Part shown: positions 26,097 to 34,967 of the stretch, piece after piece
Numbering within the stretch: position 1 is the first letter of the stretch
How the letters are laid out: each line of letters opens with the position of its first letter
Assembly: GCF_018139625.1 (NCBI RefSeq)
Contig: NZ_JAGSOH010000010.1
Coordinates: 36,601 to 100,600, forward strand
DNA length: 64,000 nt
Direction: 5' to 3'
Source of the DNA: Actinospica acidithermotolerans
GTDB lineage: Bacteria; Actinomycetota; Actinomycetes; Streptomycetales; Catenulisporaceae
Program-made: the position numbers and the translations under genes
The notes under the pieces: model-generated
What the model saw: only the letters and a program-made list of their open reading frames with translations
What the model was told of the DNA's origin: nothing
The model's database searches: none

Positions 26097-26930
26097 TCAG
26101 GCGCCGAGCTCGATCGGAACGCCGACCAGGGAGCCGTACTCGGTCCACGAGCCGTCGTAGTTCTTCACGTTCTGCTGGCCGAGCAGCTCGTGCAGCACGA
26201 ACCAGGTGTGCGCGGAGCGCTCGCCGATGCGGCAGTAGGCGATCGTGTCCTTGGCCAGGTCCACGCCCTCCTGCTGGTACAGCTCGGTCAGCTCCGCGTC
26301 GGACTTGAAGGTGCCGTCGTCGTTCGCGGCCTTCGACCACGGGATGTTCTTGGCGCTCGGCACGTGGCCGGGGCGCTGCGACTGCTCCTGCGGCAGGTGC
26401 GCCGGGGCGAGCAGCTTGCCCGAGAACTCGTCGGGGCTGCGCACGTCGACCAGGTTCTTGACGTTGATCGCGGACACGACCTCGTCGCGGAACGCGCGGA
26501 TGGTCTCGTCCTGCTCCTGGGCCGTGTAGTTCGTGGCGGCGCGGGACGGCACCTCCTCGACCAGGTCGCGGGAGTCGAGCTCCCACTTCTTGCGGCCGCC
26601 GTCGAGGAGCTTGACGTCCTGGTGGCCGTAGAGCTTGAAGTACCAGTAGGCGTAGGAGGCGAACCAGTTGTTGTTGCCGCCGTAGAGCACCACGGTGGTG
26701 TCGTTGGCGATGCCGCGCTCGGACAGCAGGGCCTCGAACTGCTCCTTGTTGACGAAGTCGCGGCGGACCGGGTCCTGCAGGTCGCGCTTCCAGTCGATCC
26801 GGATCGCGTTGCGGATGTGGTTCTTCTCGTAGGCGCTGGTGTCCTCGTCCACTTCCACGACGGCCACCTTCGGGTCGTCGAGGTGCTGCTCGACCCAATC
26901 GGCGTCGACCAGGACGTCGCTGCGGCTCAT
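26097..26930 (-). CDS. Thiosulfate sulfurtransferase (two-domain rhodanese, SseA/CysA type)
   Basis: This 277-residue enzyme has two rhodanese domains. The N-terminal one is inactive (VLYGGNNNWFASYAYWYFKLYGHQDVKLLDGG); the C-terminal one carries the catalytic loop AYCRIGERSAHTW with the active-site Cys. It moves sulfane sulfur from thiosulfate to acceptors such as cyanide or thiols. It is co-transcribed with DUF1416. Upstream stands a 26-codon Cys-rich leader ORF with its own promoter, implying control by cysteine supply. Confidence 0.93.
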   Translation of the reverse strand: MSRSDVLVDADWVEQHLDDPKVAVVEVDEDTSAYEKNHIRNAIRIDWKRDLQDPVRRDFVNKEQFEALLSERGIANDTTVVLYGGNNNWFASYAYWYFKLYGHQDVKLLDGGRKKWELDSRDLVEEVPSRAATNYTAQEQDETIRAFRDEVVSAINVKNLVDVRSPDEFSGKLLAPAHLPQEQSQRPGHVPSAKNIPWSKAANDDGTFKSDAELTELYQQEGVDLAKDTIAYCRIGERSAHTWFVLHELLGQQNVKNYDGSWTEYGSLVGVPIELGA

Positions 26931-27064
26931 ATGAGTCTCCTGATGCTAAGGGGTGTTCAATGCCGGGAATGCCGGATAACTCGCGTGCTGGGGTGCGGGG
27001 CCCGTACCAGGCTCGAAGGAGGCCGCCCGCCGGAGTCCGGACAGGGCGCGGCACTCGCCTGGAA

Positions 27065-27145
27065 TCAGGCCAGGCGACACAGGCAGGTGGCGACGCGGCA
27101 CAGGTCGACTGCGCGCCGCTTGGTGAGCTCTGCCTGAGGCCTCAT
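27065..27145 (-). CDS. Cys-rich leader peptide of the sulfurtransferase operon
   Basis: A 26-codon ORF starts MRPQAELTKRRAVDLCR and ends with three Cys in eight residues (DLCRVATCLCRLA). The RR-x-VDL-x-R pattern matches the actinobacterial putative leader peptides found before sulfur-assimilation genes. The ORF is 134 nt upstream of the sulfurtransferase start. A promoter directly abuts its ATG, so translation should be leaderless. Ribosome stalling at the Cys codons when cysteine is scarce would then change folding or transcription of the downstream 5' region. Confidence 0.82.
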   Translation of the reverse strand: MRPQAELTKRRAVDLCRVATCLCRLA

Positions 27146-27152
27146 GTCGTCG

Positions 27153-27182
27153 ATACTAGGGACGGATCGGGCGGACTGTCAC
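27153..27182 (-). promoter_or_regulatory. Promoter for leaderless leader-peptide transcript
   Basis: On the minus strand GTGACA (27182-27177), an 18-nt spacer and TAGTAT (27158-27153) place the transcription start about 7 nt downstream, at the A of the leader ATG (27145). Confidence 0.6.
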
Positions 27183-27253
27183 GAACATCTCACTAAGTGA
27201 GACGATGGTCTCACATATGAAACACGGCCGCGCTGCGGGAGCATCCCCCCAAG

Positions 27254-28048
27254 TCAGCCGCCCGAAACCGTGCTCTGGCTCAGGTTCACGTGGCTGCCGG
27301 TGGCCGAGATCTGCACATCGGAGTCGGTGAAGGTCAGCTGGGTCAGGTTCATCCCGAAGGGCAGCGCGCCGAGGCTGTACTTCACGTCGAAGTTCGACGG
27401 GGTGACCAGCGTGGAGAGCGGGCTGTCGAAGCTGACCGACTTGAACTCCAGCTCGTTGGCGCCGGCCAGGGTCACGTCCACGATCGCGCTGACGTCCACG
27501 CCGAGCAGCGAGTAGGACGCCTTGATCTGGTCGTTCCCCGCGTGGCTCACCTGGATGGTGCCCACCTGCACGCCGTCGACGTTCAGCTGCGAGGAGAGCG
27601 CCTTGGCGATGTCCGAGTACGAGATGTGCGCGGTAGCGGTCAGCGAGTCCACGGTCGCGCCGTTGAAGGCGCCGTTCACGTGCACCCCGCGCAGGTCCGC
27701 GTGCAGGTCGGTGATGGTCAGCGAGTTCGCGGTCAGGCCGTGGATGTCGACCGTCGCGTGCGGGAAGTTCCGGGCGGCGACCTGGGTCAGGAAGGGGAAG
27801 CCGGAGATGCTCACCCCGGGCTTCTGGCTCAGATGCTGGGACGACTGGATCCGGCCGGCGAGCTGGTCCTCGGCGACCGCCAGTGCGATCCGGTCCGCGC
27901 CGACGAGCAGGGCGAGCAGGATCACCAGGGCGATCAGCCACCTGGTGCCGCGCCGGCGGCGGCGCGGCGGCTTGACCCTCTCGGCGCCCGCCTGCTGCGT
28001 GGGCTGTTCCCAACTGTTGTGCGGCATGGGCACGGTCGGCTCAGTCAC
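27254..28048 (-). CDS. DUF2993 (LmeA-like) membrane-anchored protein
   Basis: This 264-residue protein has a Pro/Gln-rich cytoplasmic start, a very basic patch (KPPRRRRRGTRW), one membrane helix (LIALVILLALLVGADRIAL) and an extracytoplasmic beta-rich DUF2993 domain containing GVSISGFPFLTQVAARNFPHATV and the GVHV/ATVDSLTATAHI blocks. The mycobacterial homologue LmeA is a phospholipid-binding lipoprotein needed for lipomannan elongation. A comparable lipid-binding role at the cell envelope is possible here. Confidence 0.85.
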   Translation of the reverse strand: MTEPTVPMPHNSWEQPTQQAGAERVKPPRRRRRGTRWLIALVILLALLVGADRIALAVAEDQLAGRIQSSQHLSQKPGVSISGFPFLTQVAARNFPHATVDIHGLTANSLTITDLHADLRGVHVNGAFNGATVDSLTATAHISYSDIAKALSSQLNVDGVQVGTIQVSHAGNDQIKASYSLLGVDVSAIVDVTLAGANELEFKSVSFDSPLSTLVTPSNFDVKYSLGALPFGMNLTQLTFTDSDVQISATGSHVNLSQSTVSGG

Positions 28049-28117
28049 GCGAGCCAGCCTAATCCGCTTCGCGCTCGTGCGGCGAGGTTCGCGGGGGGCG
28101 CGCGGATTGCGGGCGTA

Positions 28118-29482
28118 TCACCGGAAAACAGTGGAGGCGATGAGCGCGCCGACCGCCGAGAGCGCGACCGGCAACACCTGCGACACGATCCGGGTCGGAC
28201 CGCGCGCTTCGTCCTCGGCGACGATCCGGTCCAGCGCGCCGACCGCCGTGGCCGCGGCCAGCGCGGCGATGGCACCGCCCAGGGCTCCGGCCTGCGGTCC
28301 GCCGTTCGCCTGGAGCGTCTGGGCCGCGAACGCGCCGACGGCGGCACCCGCCGCGAGGCCGGCGAGGATGCCGCGCACCGGGTTGCGGCCGAGGAGCGCG
28401 CAGCAGAGCACGCCGAGCGCGGCCGCGGAGGCGCACGCGCCGGTGAGCGCCGAGTCCGAACGCTCCGCGACGACGAATCCGGCCGGCAGCACGGCGAACA
28501 GGCCGCCCGCGACCGAGATCCCGAGGCCGGCCGCCCGCTCGCCGTCGCCGAGTTCGCGCCGCCGCACCGTCTGGTCGGCCGCGAGCAGCAGGAACCCGGC
28601 GCCGAGCGGCGCCAGGACGCCGAGGTACTCGCTGTCCGCCGAGAGCTTGAAGGCCGCCACGGCCCCAGCCCAGCCGATCAGCGCGGTCAGCACGGCCGCG
28701 CGGCGGTCGAGCCGGCCGTCGTCGCGGGTGCCCATCGCCTGCTGCCAGCCGAACGCGACGCCCGCCTGGATCAAGGCCGCCACGATCAGCAGCGCTCCGC
28801 TGGAAGCGATCGCGGCGACCGCGGTTATCGCGCCGATCCCGGCCGCGCCGAAGGCCCCGCGGCCGGCCTGCGCGGCCGGCCGCGCGGCGGTCGCGGGCTT
28901 GTCCGGCTCAGGCCGGCGGGCCGGCTCCGGCTCGGATTCGAGCCCCGATTCCGGCTCGGCCGCCTTCTCGGCGCGCTGACGCGGTAACCCGGCGGGCTGC
29001 TCGGCGTAATCCGCGTACGAGGTCTCCGAGTACTCGGCGTACTCCGTGTACTGCTCGTACTCCGGGGGATAGTCCGGCACCGGCAGGTCGCGCGGAAGGT
29101 CCGCCTGGTACTGCGGGAAGTCCGTCCCGGACAGCTCGTTGACCTGCGTGTACGGGTGCGAGGCCCCGTGCCGCGCCTCGTTCCAGGCGCGCTGCTCCCA
29201 GCCCATGCCGGACTGCGCCCACTGCTGGTCCTGGTACGGCGCCTCGTACTGCTGCTGCTCGTACTGCTGCTCGTACTGCTGCTGCCCGTACGCCTGCTGC
29301 TGCTCGTATCCGGGCTGCTGCTGCTCGTACTGAGGCTGCTCGTAGCGCGGCTGCTCGTACTGCTCGTATTGCGGCTGCGATTGCTCATAAGGCTGCTGAT
29401 ACTGCTGCTCGCCGTACTGCCCGTACTGCTGATCCGGCTGCTGCCCGTACTCGTCGTACGGCTCGTAGTCCTCGTAGCTCAT
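28118..29482 (-). CDS. Multi-span membrane protein with prion-like Gln/Tyr-rich N-terminus
   Basis: This 454-residue protein has an extraordinary first 90 residues made almost only of Gln, Tyr, Glu and Pro (QQQYEQQYEQQQYEAPYQDQ), encoded by a CTGCTG/GTACTG-rich repeat near 29220-29440. A second acidic and Tyr-rich linker (EYAEYSETSYADY) leads to a C-terminal half with about eight or nine small-residue-rich membrane helices (from residue ~205). The N-terminus is likely disordered and cytoplasmic, able to self-associate. I do not recognise a named family for the membrane part. It follows the MoaD/ThiS gene by 7 nt, so they share an operon. Confidence 0.75.
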   Translation of the reverse strand: MSYEDYEPYDEYGQQPDQQYGQYGEQQYQQPYEQSQPQYEQYEQPRYEQPQYEQQQPGYEQQQAYGQQQYEQQYEQQQYEAPYQDQQWAQSGMGWEQRAWNEARHGASHPYTQVNELSGTDFPQYQADLPRDLPVPDYPPEYEQYTEYAEYSETSYADYAEQPAGLPRQRAEKAAEPESGLESEPEPARRPEPDKPATAARPAAQAGRGAFGAAGIGAITAVAAIASSGALLIVAALIQAGVAFGWQQAMGTRDDGRLDRRAAVLTALIGWAGAVAAFKLSADSEYLGVLAPLGAGFLLLAADQTVRRRELGDGERAAGLGISVAGGLFAVLPAGFVVAERSDSALTGACASAAALGVLCCALLGRNPVRGILAGLAAGAAVGAFAAQTLQANGGPQAGALGGAIAALAAATAVGALDRIVAEDEARGPTRIVSQVLPVALSAVGALIASTVFR

Positions 29483-29489
29483 CGCCGGC

Positions 29490-29783
29490 TCAGCCCCCTG
29501 CGAACGGCGGGAGGATCTCGACCACGGCGCCGTCCGGCAGCGGCACGGACGCGCGCTCCGCGCGGCCCACCCGCACCCCGTCGAGCAGCACGGACGAGCG
29601 CTCGATCACCCGCCGCAGCTCGGCCCCCGCCCCGGCCCCGGCATCGCCGACGCGCCTGCGCACCGCCTCGTCCAGCGCGTCGGCCAGCGTGCCGGCGCCG
29701 ACCGTCTCCTCGGCGGCCCCGGCCGCTTCGCGCGCGGCGGCCCAGAAACGCAGTGTCGCTGTCACGAGCAGTACCCGACCCAT
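29490..29783 (-). CDS. MoaD/ThiS-family sulfur carrier protein
   Basis: This 97-residue ubiquitin-like protein ends in the required Gly-Gly (VEILPPFAGG), which is adenylated and thiocarboxylated by a partner E1-like enzyme. The N-terminus VTATLRFWAAAREAAGAAEETV is MoaD-like (molybdopterin synthase small subunit). The neighbouring sulfurtransferase 2.5 kb away could feed it sulfur, but no MoaE or MoeB is in the window, so molybdopterin, thiamine and thiocarboxylate-relay roles all remain open. The ATG at 29783 is chosen; a GTG six codons later is possible. Confidence 0.82.
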   Translation of the reverse strand: MGRVLLVTATLRFWAAAREAAGAAEETVGAGTLADALDEAVRRRVGDAGAGAGAELRRVIERSSVLLDGVRVGRAERASVPLPDGAVVEILPPFAGG

Positions 29784-29912
29784 CGCTAGTTTTAAGGCGC
29801 ATGTTCTGGAGCAAGTATCCGCCACGGCATCCGGGTCGTGGACACGCTCCAGATCAGATCGTGTGTTCTTCGTTACAGACACCTGGTGGTCACGTCGGCT
29901 ATCCTCTGCGTT

Positions 29913-29956
29913 AAAGGATCCGGGCGATGAAGCCACCGGGTCCTTTGTTGCTTTTT
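29913..29956 (+). promoter_or_regulatory. Terminator-like hairpin in the glnR upstream region
   Basis: AAAGGATCCGG (29913-29923) pairs with CCGGGTCCTTT (29936-29946) through one T-G pair, and TTTTT follows at 29952-29956. A -10-like TATCCT lies at 29900-29905, so a transcript starting near 29912 would begin with this hairpin. A second hairpin (GCGGG 29961-29965 with CCCGC 29974-29978) follows. No plus-strand gene lies upstream to terminate, so an attenuator or short RNA is suggested. Confidence 0.5.
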
Positions 29957-30008
29957 ACGCGCGGGTTACAAAGCCCGCACGAACGCCGGTGGAAGGAGCA
30001 CCTCCCCC

Positions 30009-30716
30009 ATGGCCACACTGCTGCTGCTGACCAACGCGCTCACGCCCTCCACCGAGGTACTGCCCTCCCTCGGGCTGCTGCTGCACACCGTCCGCGTCGC
30101 ACCCGCGGAGGCGTCCGCCCTGATGGACACGCCTCCGGCCGACGTGCTGCTGGTCGACGGCCGCCGGGAGCTGCCCGCGACGCGCTCGCTGTGCAGACTG
30201 CTGCGCACGACCGGCCTCGACTGCCCGATGCTCCTCATCACGACCGAGGGCGGCCTGGCCGCCGTGACCGCCGAATGGGGGGTCGACGACGTCCTGCTCG
30301 ACACCGCCGGCCCGGCCGAGCTCGAGGCGCGCATCCGGCTCTCGCTGGGCCGGCTGGCCGCCGCGTCCGGCAGCGAGGACCTGCCGCTGGAGATCCGCAA
30401 CGGCGACCTGGTCATCGACGAGGCGACCTACACCGCGCGGCTGCGCAACCGCGTGCTCGACCTGACCTTCAAGGAGTTCGAGCTGCTGAAGTACCTGGCC
30501 CAGCACCCCGGCCGGGTCTTCACCCGGGCGCAGCTGCTGCAGGAGGTCTGGGGCTACGACTACTTCGGCGGCACCCGCACGGTCGACGTGCACGTCCGGC
30601 GGCTGCGCGCCAAGCTCGGCACCGAGAACGAGCAGCTGATCGGCACCGTGCGCAACGTGGGCTACCGCTTCGTCAACCCGGACAAGCGCAACGAGCGGGA
30701 GAACGTCGCGGTCTAG
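30009..30716 (+). CDS. glnR: GlnR, global nitrogen regulator (orphan OmpR-type)
   Basis: This 235-residue regulator has an atypical receiver domain: [23 protein letters not shown] replaces the usual acidic pocket, while Asp50 is kept in [13 protein letters not shown]. GlnR proteins work as unphosphorylated dimers of this kind. The C-terminal winged helix is [39 protein letters not shown]. It should control glutamine synthetase, ammonium transport and nitrate genes. The C-terminus is short compared with Streptomyces GlnR, whose acidic extension is missing. A GGAAGGAG lies 10 nt before the ATG. Confidence 0.93.
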   Translation: MATLLLLTNALTPSTEVLPSLGLLLHTVRVAPAEASALMDTPPADVLLVDGRRELPATRSLCRLLRTTGLDCPMLLITTEGGLAAVTAEWGVDDVLLDTAGPAELEARIRLSLGRLAAASGSEDLPLEIRNGDLVIDEATYTARLRNRVLDLTFKEFELLKYLAQHPGRVFTRAQLLQEVWGYDYFGGTRTVDVHVRRLRAKLGTENEQLIGTVRNVGYRFVNPDKRNERENVAV

Positions 30717-30761
30717 GCCGTGATCCGCTCCCCGACGCCCCGCGCATCTACTGTAGGAACC

Positions 30762-31679
30762 ATGCGTGAGCAGACCGTGGGAGAGCTGACCGGACCCGAT
30801 CGCGAGCGGGTCGCCGCCCTGGTAGCGGCGGCCGCCGCGGCGGACGGCCAGGTGCCGCTGTCCGAGGAGGCGCGACTCGCCGTCGCGCACGGCCGTCCGG
30901 GCGTCATCCATCTGATCGAGCACGGCGCCGCGGGCGCCGTACTCGGCTATGCGTACATAGGCAACCCCGATCCGGCGGAGCCCGACGAGGGACGCGCCTG
31001 CGAACTGGTGATCGCCCCCGAGGCGCGCGGGGCCGGGCTCGGCACGCTGCTCGCCCGGGACGCGCTCAAGGCCGGGGCGACGCGGTTCTGGGCGCACGGC
31101 GCGCACCCCGGCGCCCGCCGGGTGGCCGCGAAGCTGGGCCTGGTGGAGTCGCGCGAGCTGCGGCTGATGGAGGTCGTCGGCTGGACGCCGGCCGCCCTCT
31201 CGCCGAAGCCGCCCGCCGGGATCTCCATCCGCGCCTTCCGGCCCGGCGAGGACGAGGACTCCTGGCTCGCCGTGAACGCCGCCGCGTTCGCCTCGCACCC
31301 CGAGCAGGGCAAGTGGACCAGGACCGACCTCGACGAGCGGATCGCCGAGCCCTGGTTCGACCCGGCCGGCTTCTTCCTCGCCGAACGCGGCTCGGGCGCG
31401 AAGCGCGAGCTGGCCGGCTTCCACTGGACCAAGACCCACCCGGCCGGCGCGTACGCCGAGGAGGAGGTCGGCGAGGTCTACGTGCTGGGCGTCGCCCCGG
31501 GCGCGCAGGGCACCGGCCTGGGCCACGTGCTATTGCACCAGGGCCTCGACTACCTGACCAAGCGCGGTTTCCGCACGGTGATCCTCTACGTGGACGGCGA
31601 CAACACCGCCGCGGTCCGGCTCTACGAGCGCGCCGGCTTCCACACCCGATCGGTCGACCTGGAGTACCGGGTCCGCTGA
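30762..31679 (+). CDS. mshD: Mycothiol synthase MshD (acetyltransferase)
   Basis: This 305-residue protein has two GNAT domains. The N-terminal one is degenerate but binds acetyl-CoA (VIAPEARGAGLGTLLARDAL); the C-terminal one carries the active pyrophosphate loop (VLGVAPGAQGTGLGHVLLHQGLDYL) and ends VRLYERAGFHTRSVDLEYRVR. It acetylates the Cys amine of Cys-GlcN-Ins in the last step of mycothiol synthesis. It follows glnR by 45 nt on the same strand. Confidence 0.94.
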   Translation: MREQTVGELTGPDRERVAALVAAAAAADGQVPLSEEARLAVAHGRPGVIHLIEHGAAGAVLGYAYIGNPDPAEPDEGRACELVIAPEARGAGLGTLLARDALKAGATRFWAHGAHPGARRVAAKLGLVESRELRLMEVVGWTPAALSPKPPAGISIRAFRPGEDEDSWLAVNAAAFASHPEQGKWTRTDLDERIAEPWFDPAGFFLAERGSGAKRELAGFHWTKTHPAGAYAEEEVGEVYVLGVAPGAQGTGLGHVLLHQGLDYLTKRGFRTVILYVDGDNTAAVRLYERAGFHTRSVDLEYRVR

Positions 31680-31795
31680 CAGGTGGCGGCCGGGTGGCGC
31701 GGATATGACCGGTTGATAGCGGGAATCGAGAGGGGTACACCGAAAGTCTGACCGGAGGACACTCTCCGTTCATTCTGCTATGCGAGAGTTGGATC

Positions 31796-33946
31796 ATGGA
31801 ACAGCCTGGCGACCCGACCGCGGCCCCCCTGCCGCGCTTCCTGGACCGGGAGGCGTCCTGGCTGCAGTTCAACAGCCGGGTGCTCGACCTGGCCGAGGAC
31901 AAGGACGTTCCGCTGCTGGAGCGGGCGAAGTTCAGCGCGATCTTCGCGAACAACCTGGACGAGTTCTTCATGGTGCGGGTCGCCGGGATCAAGCGCCGGA
32001 TCGCCACCGGGGCCGCCGGGGCGACCGCCTCGGGGCTGAGCCACCGCGAGCAGCTGCAGCGCATCTGGGCCAGCACCAAGGAGCTGATGAACCGGCACGC
32101 GGTGCACTTCCAGGACCAGCTGCGCCCCGAACTGGCCGCCCAGGGCATCGAGATCGTGCTCTGGAACGACCTGAGCAAGGCCGAGCAGGACGAGCTGTAC
32201 GTGCTCTTCCGGGAGCGGATCTTCCCGGTGCTCACCCCGCTCGCCGTGGACCCCGCGCACCCCTTCCCGTACATCTCCGGGCTCACCCTCAACCTCGCCG
32301 TGCAGGTGCGCAACCCGGTCACCCAGCACGAGCACTTCGCCAGGGTCAAGGTTCCGCCGCTGCTGCCGCGCTTCATCGAGGTGAGCGAGCAGCGCTACGT
32401 GCCGCTGGAGCAGCTGATCGCGGCGCATCTGCCGCACCTGTTCAACGGCATGGAGGTGCTCGGCTGCCACACCTTCCGGGTCACCAGGAACGAGGACGTG
32501 GAGGTCGAGGCCGAGGAGGAGTCGCAGAACCTGCTCGAGACCCTCGAGCGGGAGCTGCAGCGCCGCCGCTTCGGCCCGCCGGTGCGGCTCGAGGTGGAGA
32601 ACACCATCGATCCCGGCGTGCTCGAGCTGCTGGTGCGCGAGCTGGGCATCGGCGAGGCCGAGATCATGCGGCTGCCCGCGCCGCTCGACCTGACCGGCCT
32701 GTTCGCGATCGCCGGCGAGGACCGGCCCGAGCTGAAGTACCCGCCGTTCGCCACCGCGATGCACCCGGACCTGGTCGAGTTCGAGTCCGGCGCCGGGGTC
32801 GACGTGTTCGCCGCGATGCGCCAGCACGACATCCTGCTGCACCACCCGTACGACTCGTTCACCACCTCCGTGCAGGCCTTCCTCGAGCAGGCGGCCGCCG
32901 ACCCGGACGTGCGCGCGATCAAGCAGACGCTCTACCGCACCAGCGGCGACTCGCCGATCGTGGACGCCCTGGTGGACGCGGCCGAGGCCGGCAAGGAGGT
33001 GCTCGTCCTGGTGGAGATCAAGGCCAGGTTCGACGAGCACGCCAACATAGTCTGGGCCCGCACGCTGGAGCAGGCCGGCTGCCACGTCGTCTACGGGCTG
33101 ATGGGCCTCAAGACCCACTGCAAGCTCTCCCTGGTGGTCCGTCAGGAGGGGGGCAAGCTGCGCCGCTACGCGCACATAGGCACCGGCAACTACAACCCGA
33201 AGACCGCCCGGCAGTACGAGGACCTCGGCCTGCTGACCTGCGACCCGCAGGTCGGCGAGGACCTGACGCACCTGTTCAACAAGCTCTCCGGCTTCTCCCG
33301 CACCACCAGCTTCCGCCGCCTGCTGACCGCGCCCACCGGTCTGCGCGACTCGATCATCGAGAAGATCGAGCAGGAGAAGGCGAAGATGGCCAGCGGGCGC
33401 CGGGCGCTGGCCCGCACGGCGCGCATCCGGATGAAGATGAACTCGCTGGTGGACGAGGCCGTCATCGACGCGCTCTACTCCGCCTCGCAGGCCGGCGTGC
33501 CGGTGGACCTCGTGGTCCGCGGCATGTGCGCGCTGCGCCCCGGGGTTCCCGGGCTGTCCGAGAACATCAGGGTCCGCAGCGTGCTCGGCCGCTTCCTCGA
33601 GCACTCGCGCATCTACGTGTTCGGCGAGGACCTGCCGAGCCGGGGAGCGGTGCGCACCGCCGCCGAGCCCGCGCAGGTGTGGATCGGCTCGGCGGACATG
33701 ATGCACCGCAACCTGGACCGCCGGGTCGAGGCGCTGGTGCGGATCGCCGAGCCCGCCCACCGCAGTACCCTGATCGGGCTCATCGACACGGTCTTCGCAC
33801 CCGACGCCTCCTGCTGGGAGCTCGGTCCTGACGGCGACTGGATCAGGCGCAGCGCTCCCGAGGGGGTACCGACCCGGGACGTGCAGTCCGCCCTGATAGC
33901 CGCGCGCAACCAGCGCTCGGCGGCCCGGCGGGCCCGGATGGGCTGA
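31796..33946 (+). CDS. ppk: Polyphosphate kinase 1
   Basis: This 716-residue enzyme makes inorganic polyphosphate from ATP. It has all four PPK1 domains: the N-terminal helical domain ([23 protein letters not shown]), the head ([24 protein letters not shown]), and two phospholipase-D-like C-terminal domains. The autophosphorylated residue is His460 in [22 protein letters not shown]; a second catalytic His stands in [10 protein letters not shown]. The ATG at 31796 begins [20 protein letters not shown] at 31768 resembles a single PHO-box unit but has no repeat partner. CHAD and MutT1-like genes follow on the same strand. Confidence 0.96.
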   Translation: MEQPGDPTAAPLPRFLDREASWLQFNSRVLDLAEDKDVPLLERAKFSAIFANNLDEFFMVRVAGIKRRIATGAAGATASGLSHREQLQRIWASTKELMNRHAVHFQDQLRPELAAQGIEIVLWNDLSKAEQDELYVLFRERIFPVLTPLAVDPAHPFPYISGLTLNLAVQVRNPVTQHEHFARVKVPPLLPRFIEVSEQRYVPLEQLIAAHLPHLFNGMEVLGCHTFRVTRNEDVEVEAEEESQNLLETLERELQRRRFGPPVRLEVENTIDPGVLELLVRELGIGEAEIMRLPAPLDLTGLFAIAGEDRPELKYPPFATAMHPDLVEFESGAGVDVFAAMRQHDILLHHPYDSFTTSVQAFLEQAAADPDVRAIKQTLYRTSGDSPIVDALVDAAEAGKEVLVLVEIKARFDEHANIVWARTLEQAGCHVVYGLMGLKTHCKLSLVVRQEGGKLRRYAHIGTGNYNPKTARQYEDLGLLTCDPQVGEDLTHLFNKLSGFSRTTSFRRLLTAPTGLRDSIIEKIEQEKAKMASGRRALARTARIRMKMNSLVDEAVIDALYSASQAGVPVDLVVRGMCALRPGVPGLSENIRVRSVLGRFLEHSRIYVFGEDLPSRGAVRTAAEPAQVWIGSADMMHRNLDRRVEALVRIAEPAHRSTLIGLIDTVFAPDASCWELGPDGDWIRRSAPEGVPTRDVQSALIAARNQRSAARRARMG

Positions 33947-33953
33947 GCTCCCC

Positions 33954-33969
33954 CGTCCCGATCGGGACG
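33954..33969. repeat. Perfect 16-bp palindrome after ppk
   Basis: CGTCCCGATCGGGACG lies 8 nt after the ppk stop, and a second GC-rich pair (GGCGCC twice near 33978-34000) follows. This may end part of ppk transcription before the CHAD gene. Confidence 0.5.
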
Positions 33970-34066
33970 CGGTCCGAACGGCGCCGCCACCAGGGCGCCG
34001 CAGCGATGTGGATGACTCCTTATGTATGCGACCACGATCTACGGGGCGGAAGCAGGTGAGACGCGC

Positions 34067-34960
34067 ATGGACCCGACGGCGGGTGACGTGCTGCGCATGT
34101 ATCTGGCGGAGCAGAGCAACGCCTTCCTGGCGCAGCTGCCCCGGCTGCGCCAGGACAAGCCGGAGGCGGCGCACAAGCTGCGGGTGGCCTGCCGGCGCAC
34201 CCGCTCGGCGCTGCGCACCTACCGCCCGCTGCTGGACGCGGAGTGGGCCGACGGGCTGAGCGCGCAGATCGCCGCGCTCACCGACGTCATCGCGCCGGAA
34301 CGGGACATCGAGGTGGTCCGCGAGCGGCTGCTCGGGGCGCTGGAGCGGTACGGCACCGAGGACCCCGGCGTGCTGCGGGCGCACACGCTGGTGGACCGGA
34401 TCCTCAGCAAGGACTACGCGGCGGCTCACGACGCGACGCTCTCGGCGCTGGCGGGGCCGAACTTCCACGCGCTGGCCGACCGGATCGCACTGGCCCCGCA
34501 GGCCGTCGCGGCCGCCGGGGGGCCGCTCGCGGCGAGCGCGGAGCAGGTGCTGCCGCCGCTGGTGCGCGCCGAGTTCGCGCAGGTGGCCAAGCGGGCCGCC
34601 GCGGTGGACCAGCACGGCCCCGACGAGGCCTGGCACCGGCTGCGGATCAGCGCCAAGCGGGCCAGGTACGCCGCCGAGGTGTGCGTGCCCGCGATCGGCA
34701 TCCCCGCGGAGGCCTTCGCCTCGCAGCTGACCCGGATCACCGAGGAGCTCGGCCAGCAGCAGGACGCGGCGGTGGCCGGCGAGGTGGTGCTGCGCGCGGC
34801 CCAGTCGCCGCGCATCGCGACCAGCACCGGCTTCGTGCTCGGCCGGCTGCTCGGCGAGTCGCGGGCCGAGATCGCCCGCTCCCGCCGGTCCTTCCCCGAG
34901 TTGTGGAACGCGGCGACGGCCCCGTCGTACCGCGCGTGGTTCGCCGAGGAAGTACGCTGA
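34067..34960 (+). CDS. CHAD-domain protein (polyphosphate-binding)
   Basis: This 297-residue helical protein has the CHAD pattern of conserved His and basic residues: AAHKLRVACRRTRSALRTYRPLL in the first half and AWHRLRISAKRARYAAEV in the second, giving two four-helix bundles that clamp polyphosphate. I chose the ATG at 34067 because AGGTGAG lies 6 nt upstream; an ATG at 34022 is also in frame. No CYTH domain is attached. Its place directly after ppk links it to polyphosphate granules. Confidence 0.9.
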   Translation: MDPTAGDVLRMYLAEQSNAFLAQLPRLRQDKPEAAHKLRVACRRTRSALRTYRPLLDAEWADGLSAQIAALTDVIAPERDIEVVRERLLGALERYGTEDPGVLRAHTLVDRILSKDYAAAHDATLSALAGPNFHALADRIALAPQAVAAAGGPLAASAEQVLPPLVRAEFAQVAKRAAAVDQHGPDEAWHRLRISAKRARYAAEVCVPAIGIPAEAFASQLTRITEELGQQQDAAVAGEVVLRAAQSPRIATSTGFVLGRLLGESRAEIARSRRSFPELWNAATAPSYRAWFAEEVR

Positions 34961-34967
34961 AATCACC

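Noticed and set aside
31768..31778. Possible PHO box before ppk (GTTCATTCTGC)
   Set aside because: Only one unit matches; the adjacent 11-mers do not keep TTCA, so PhoP binding is not supported by sequence alone.
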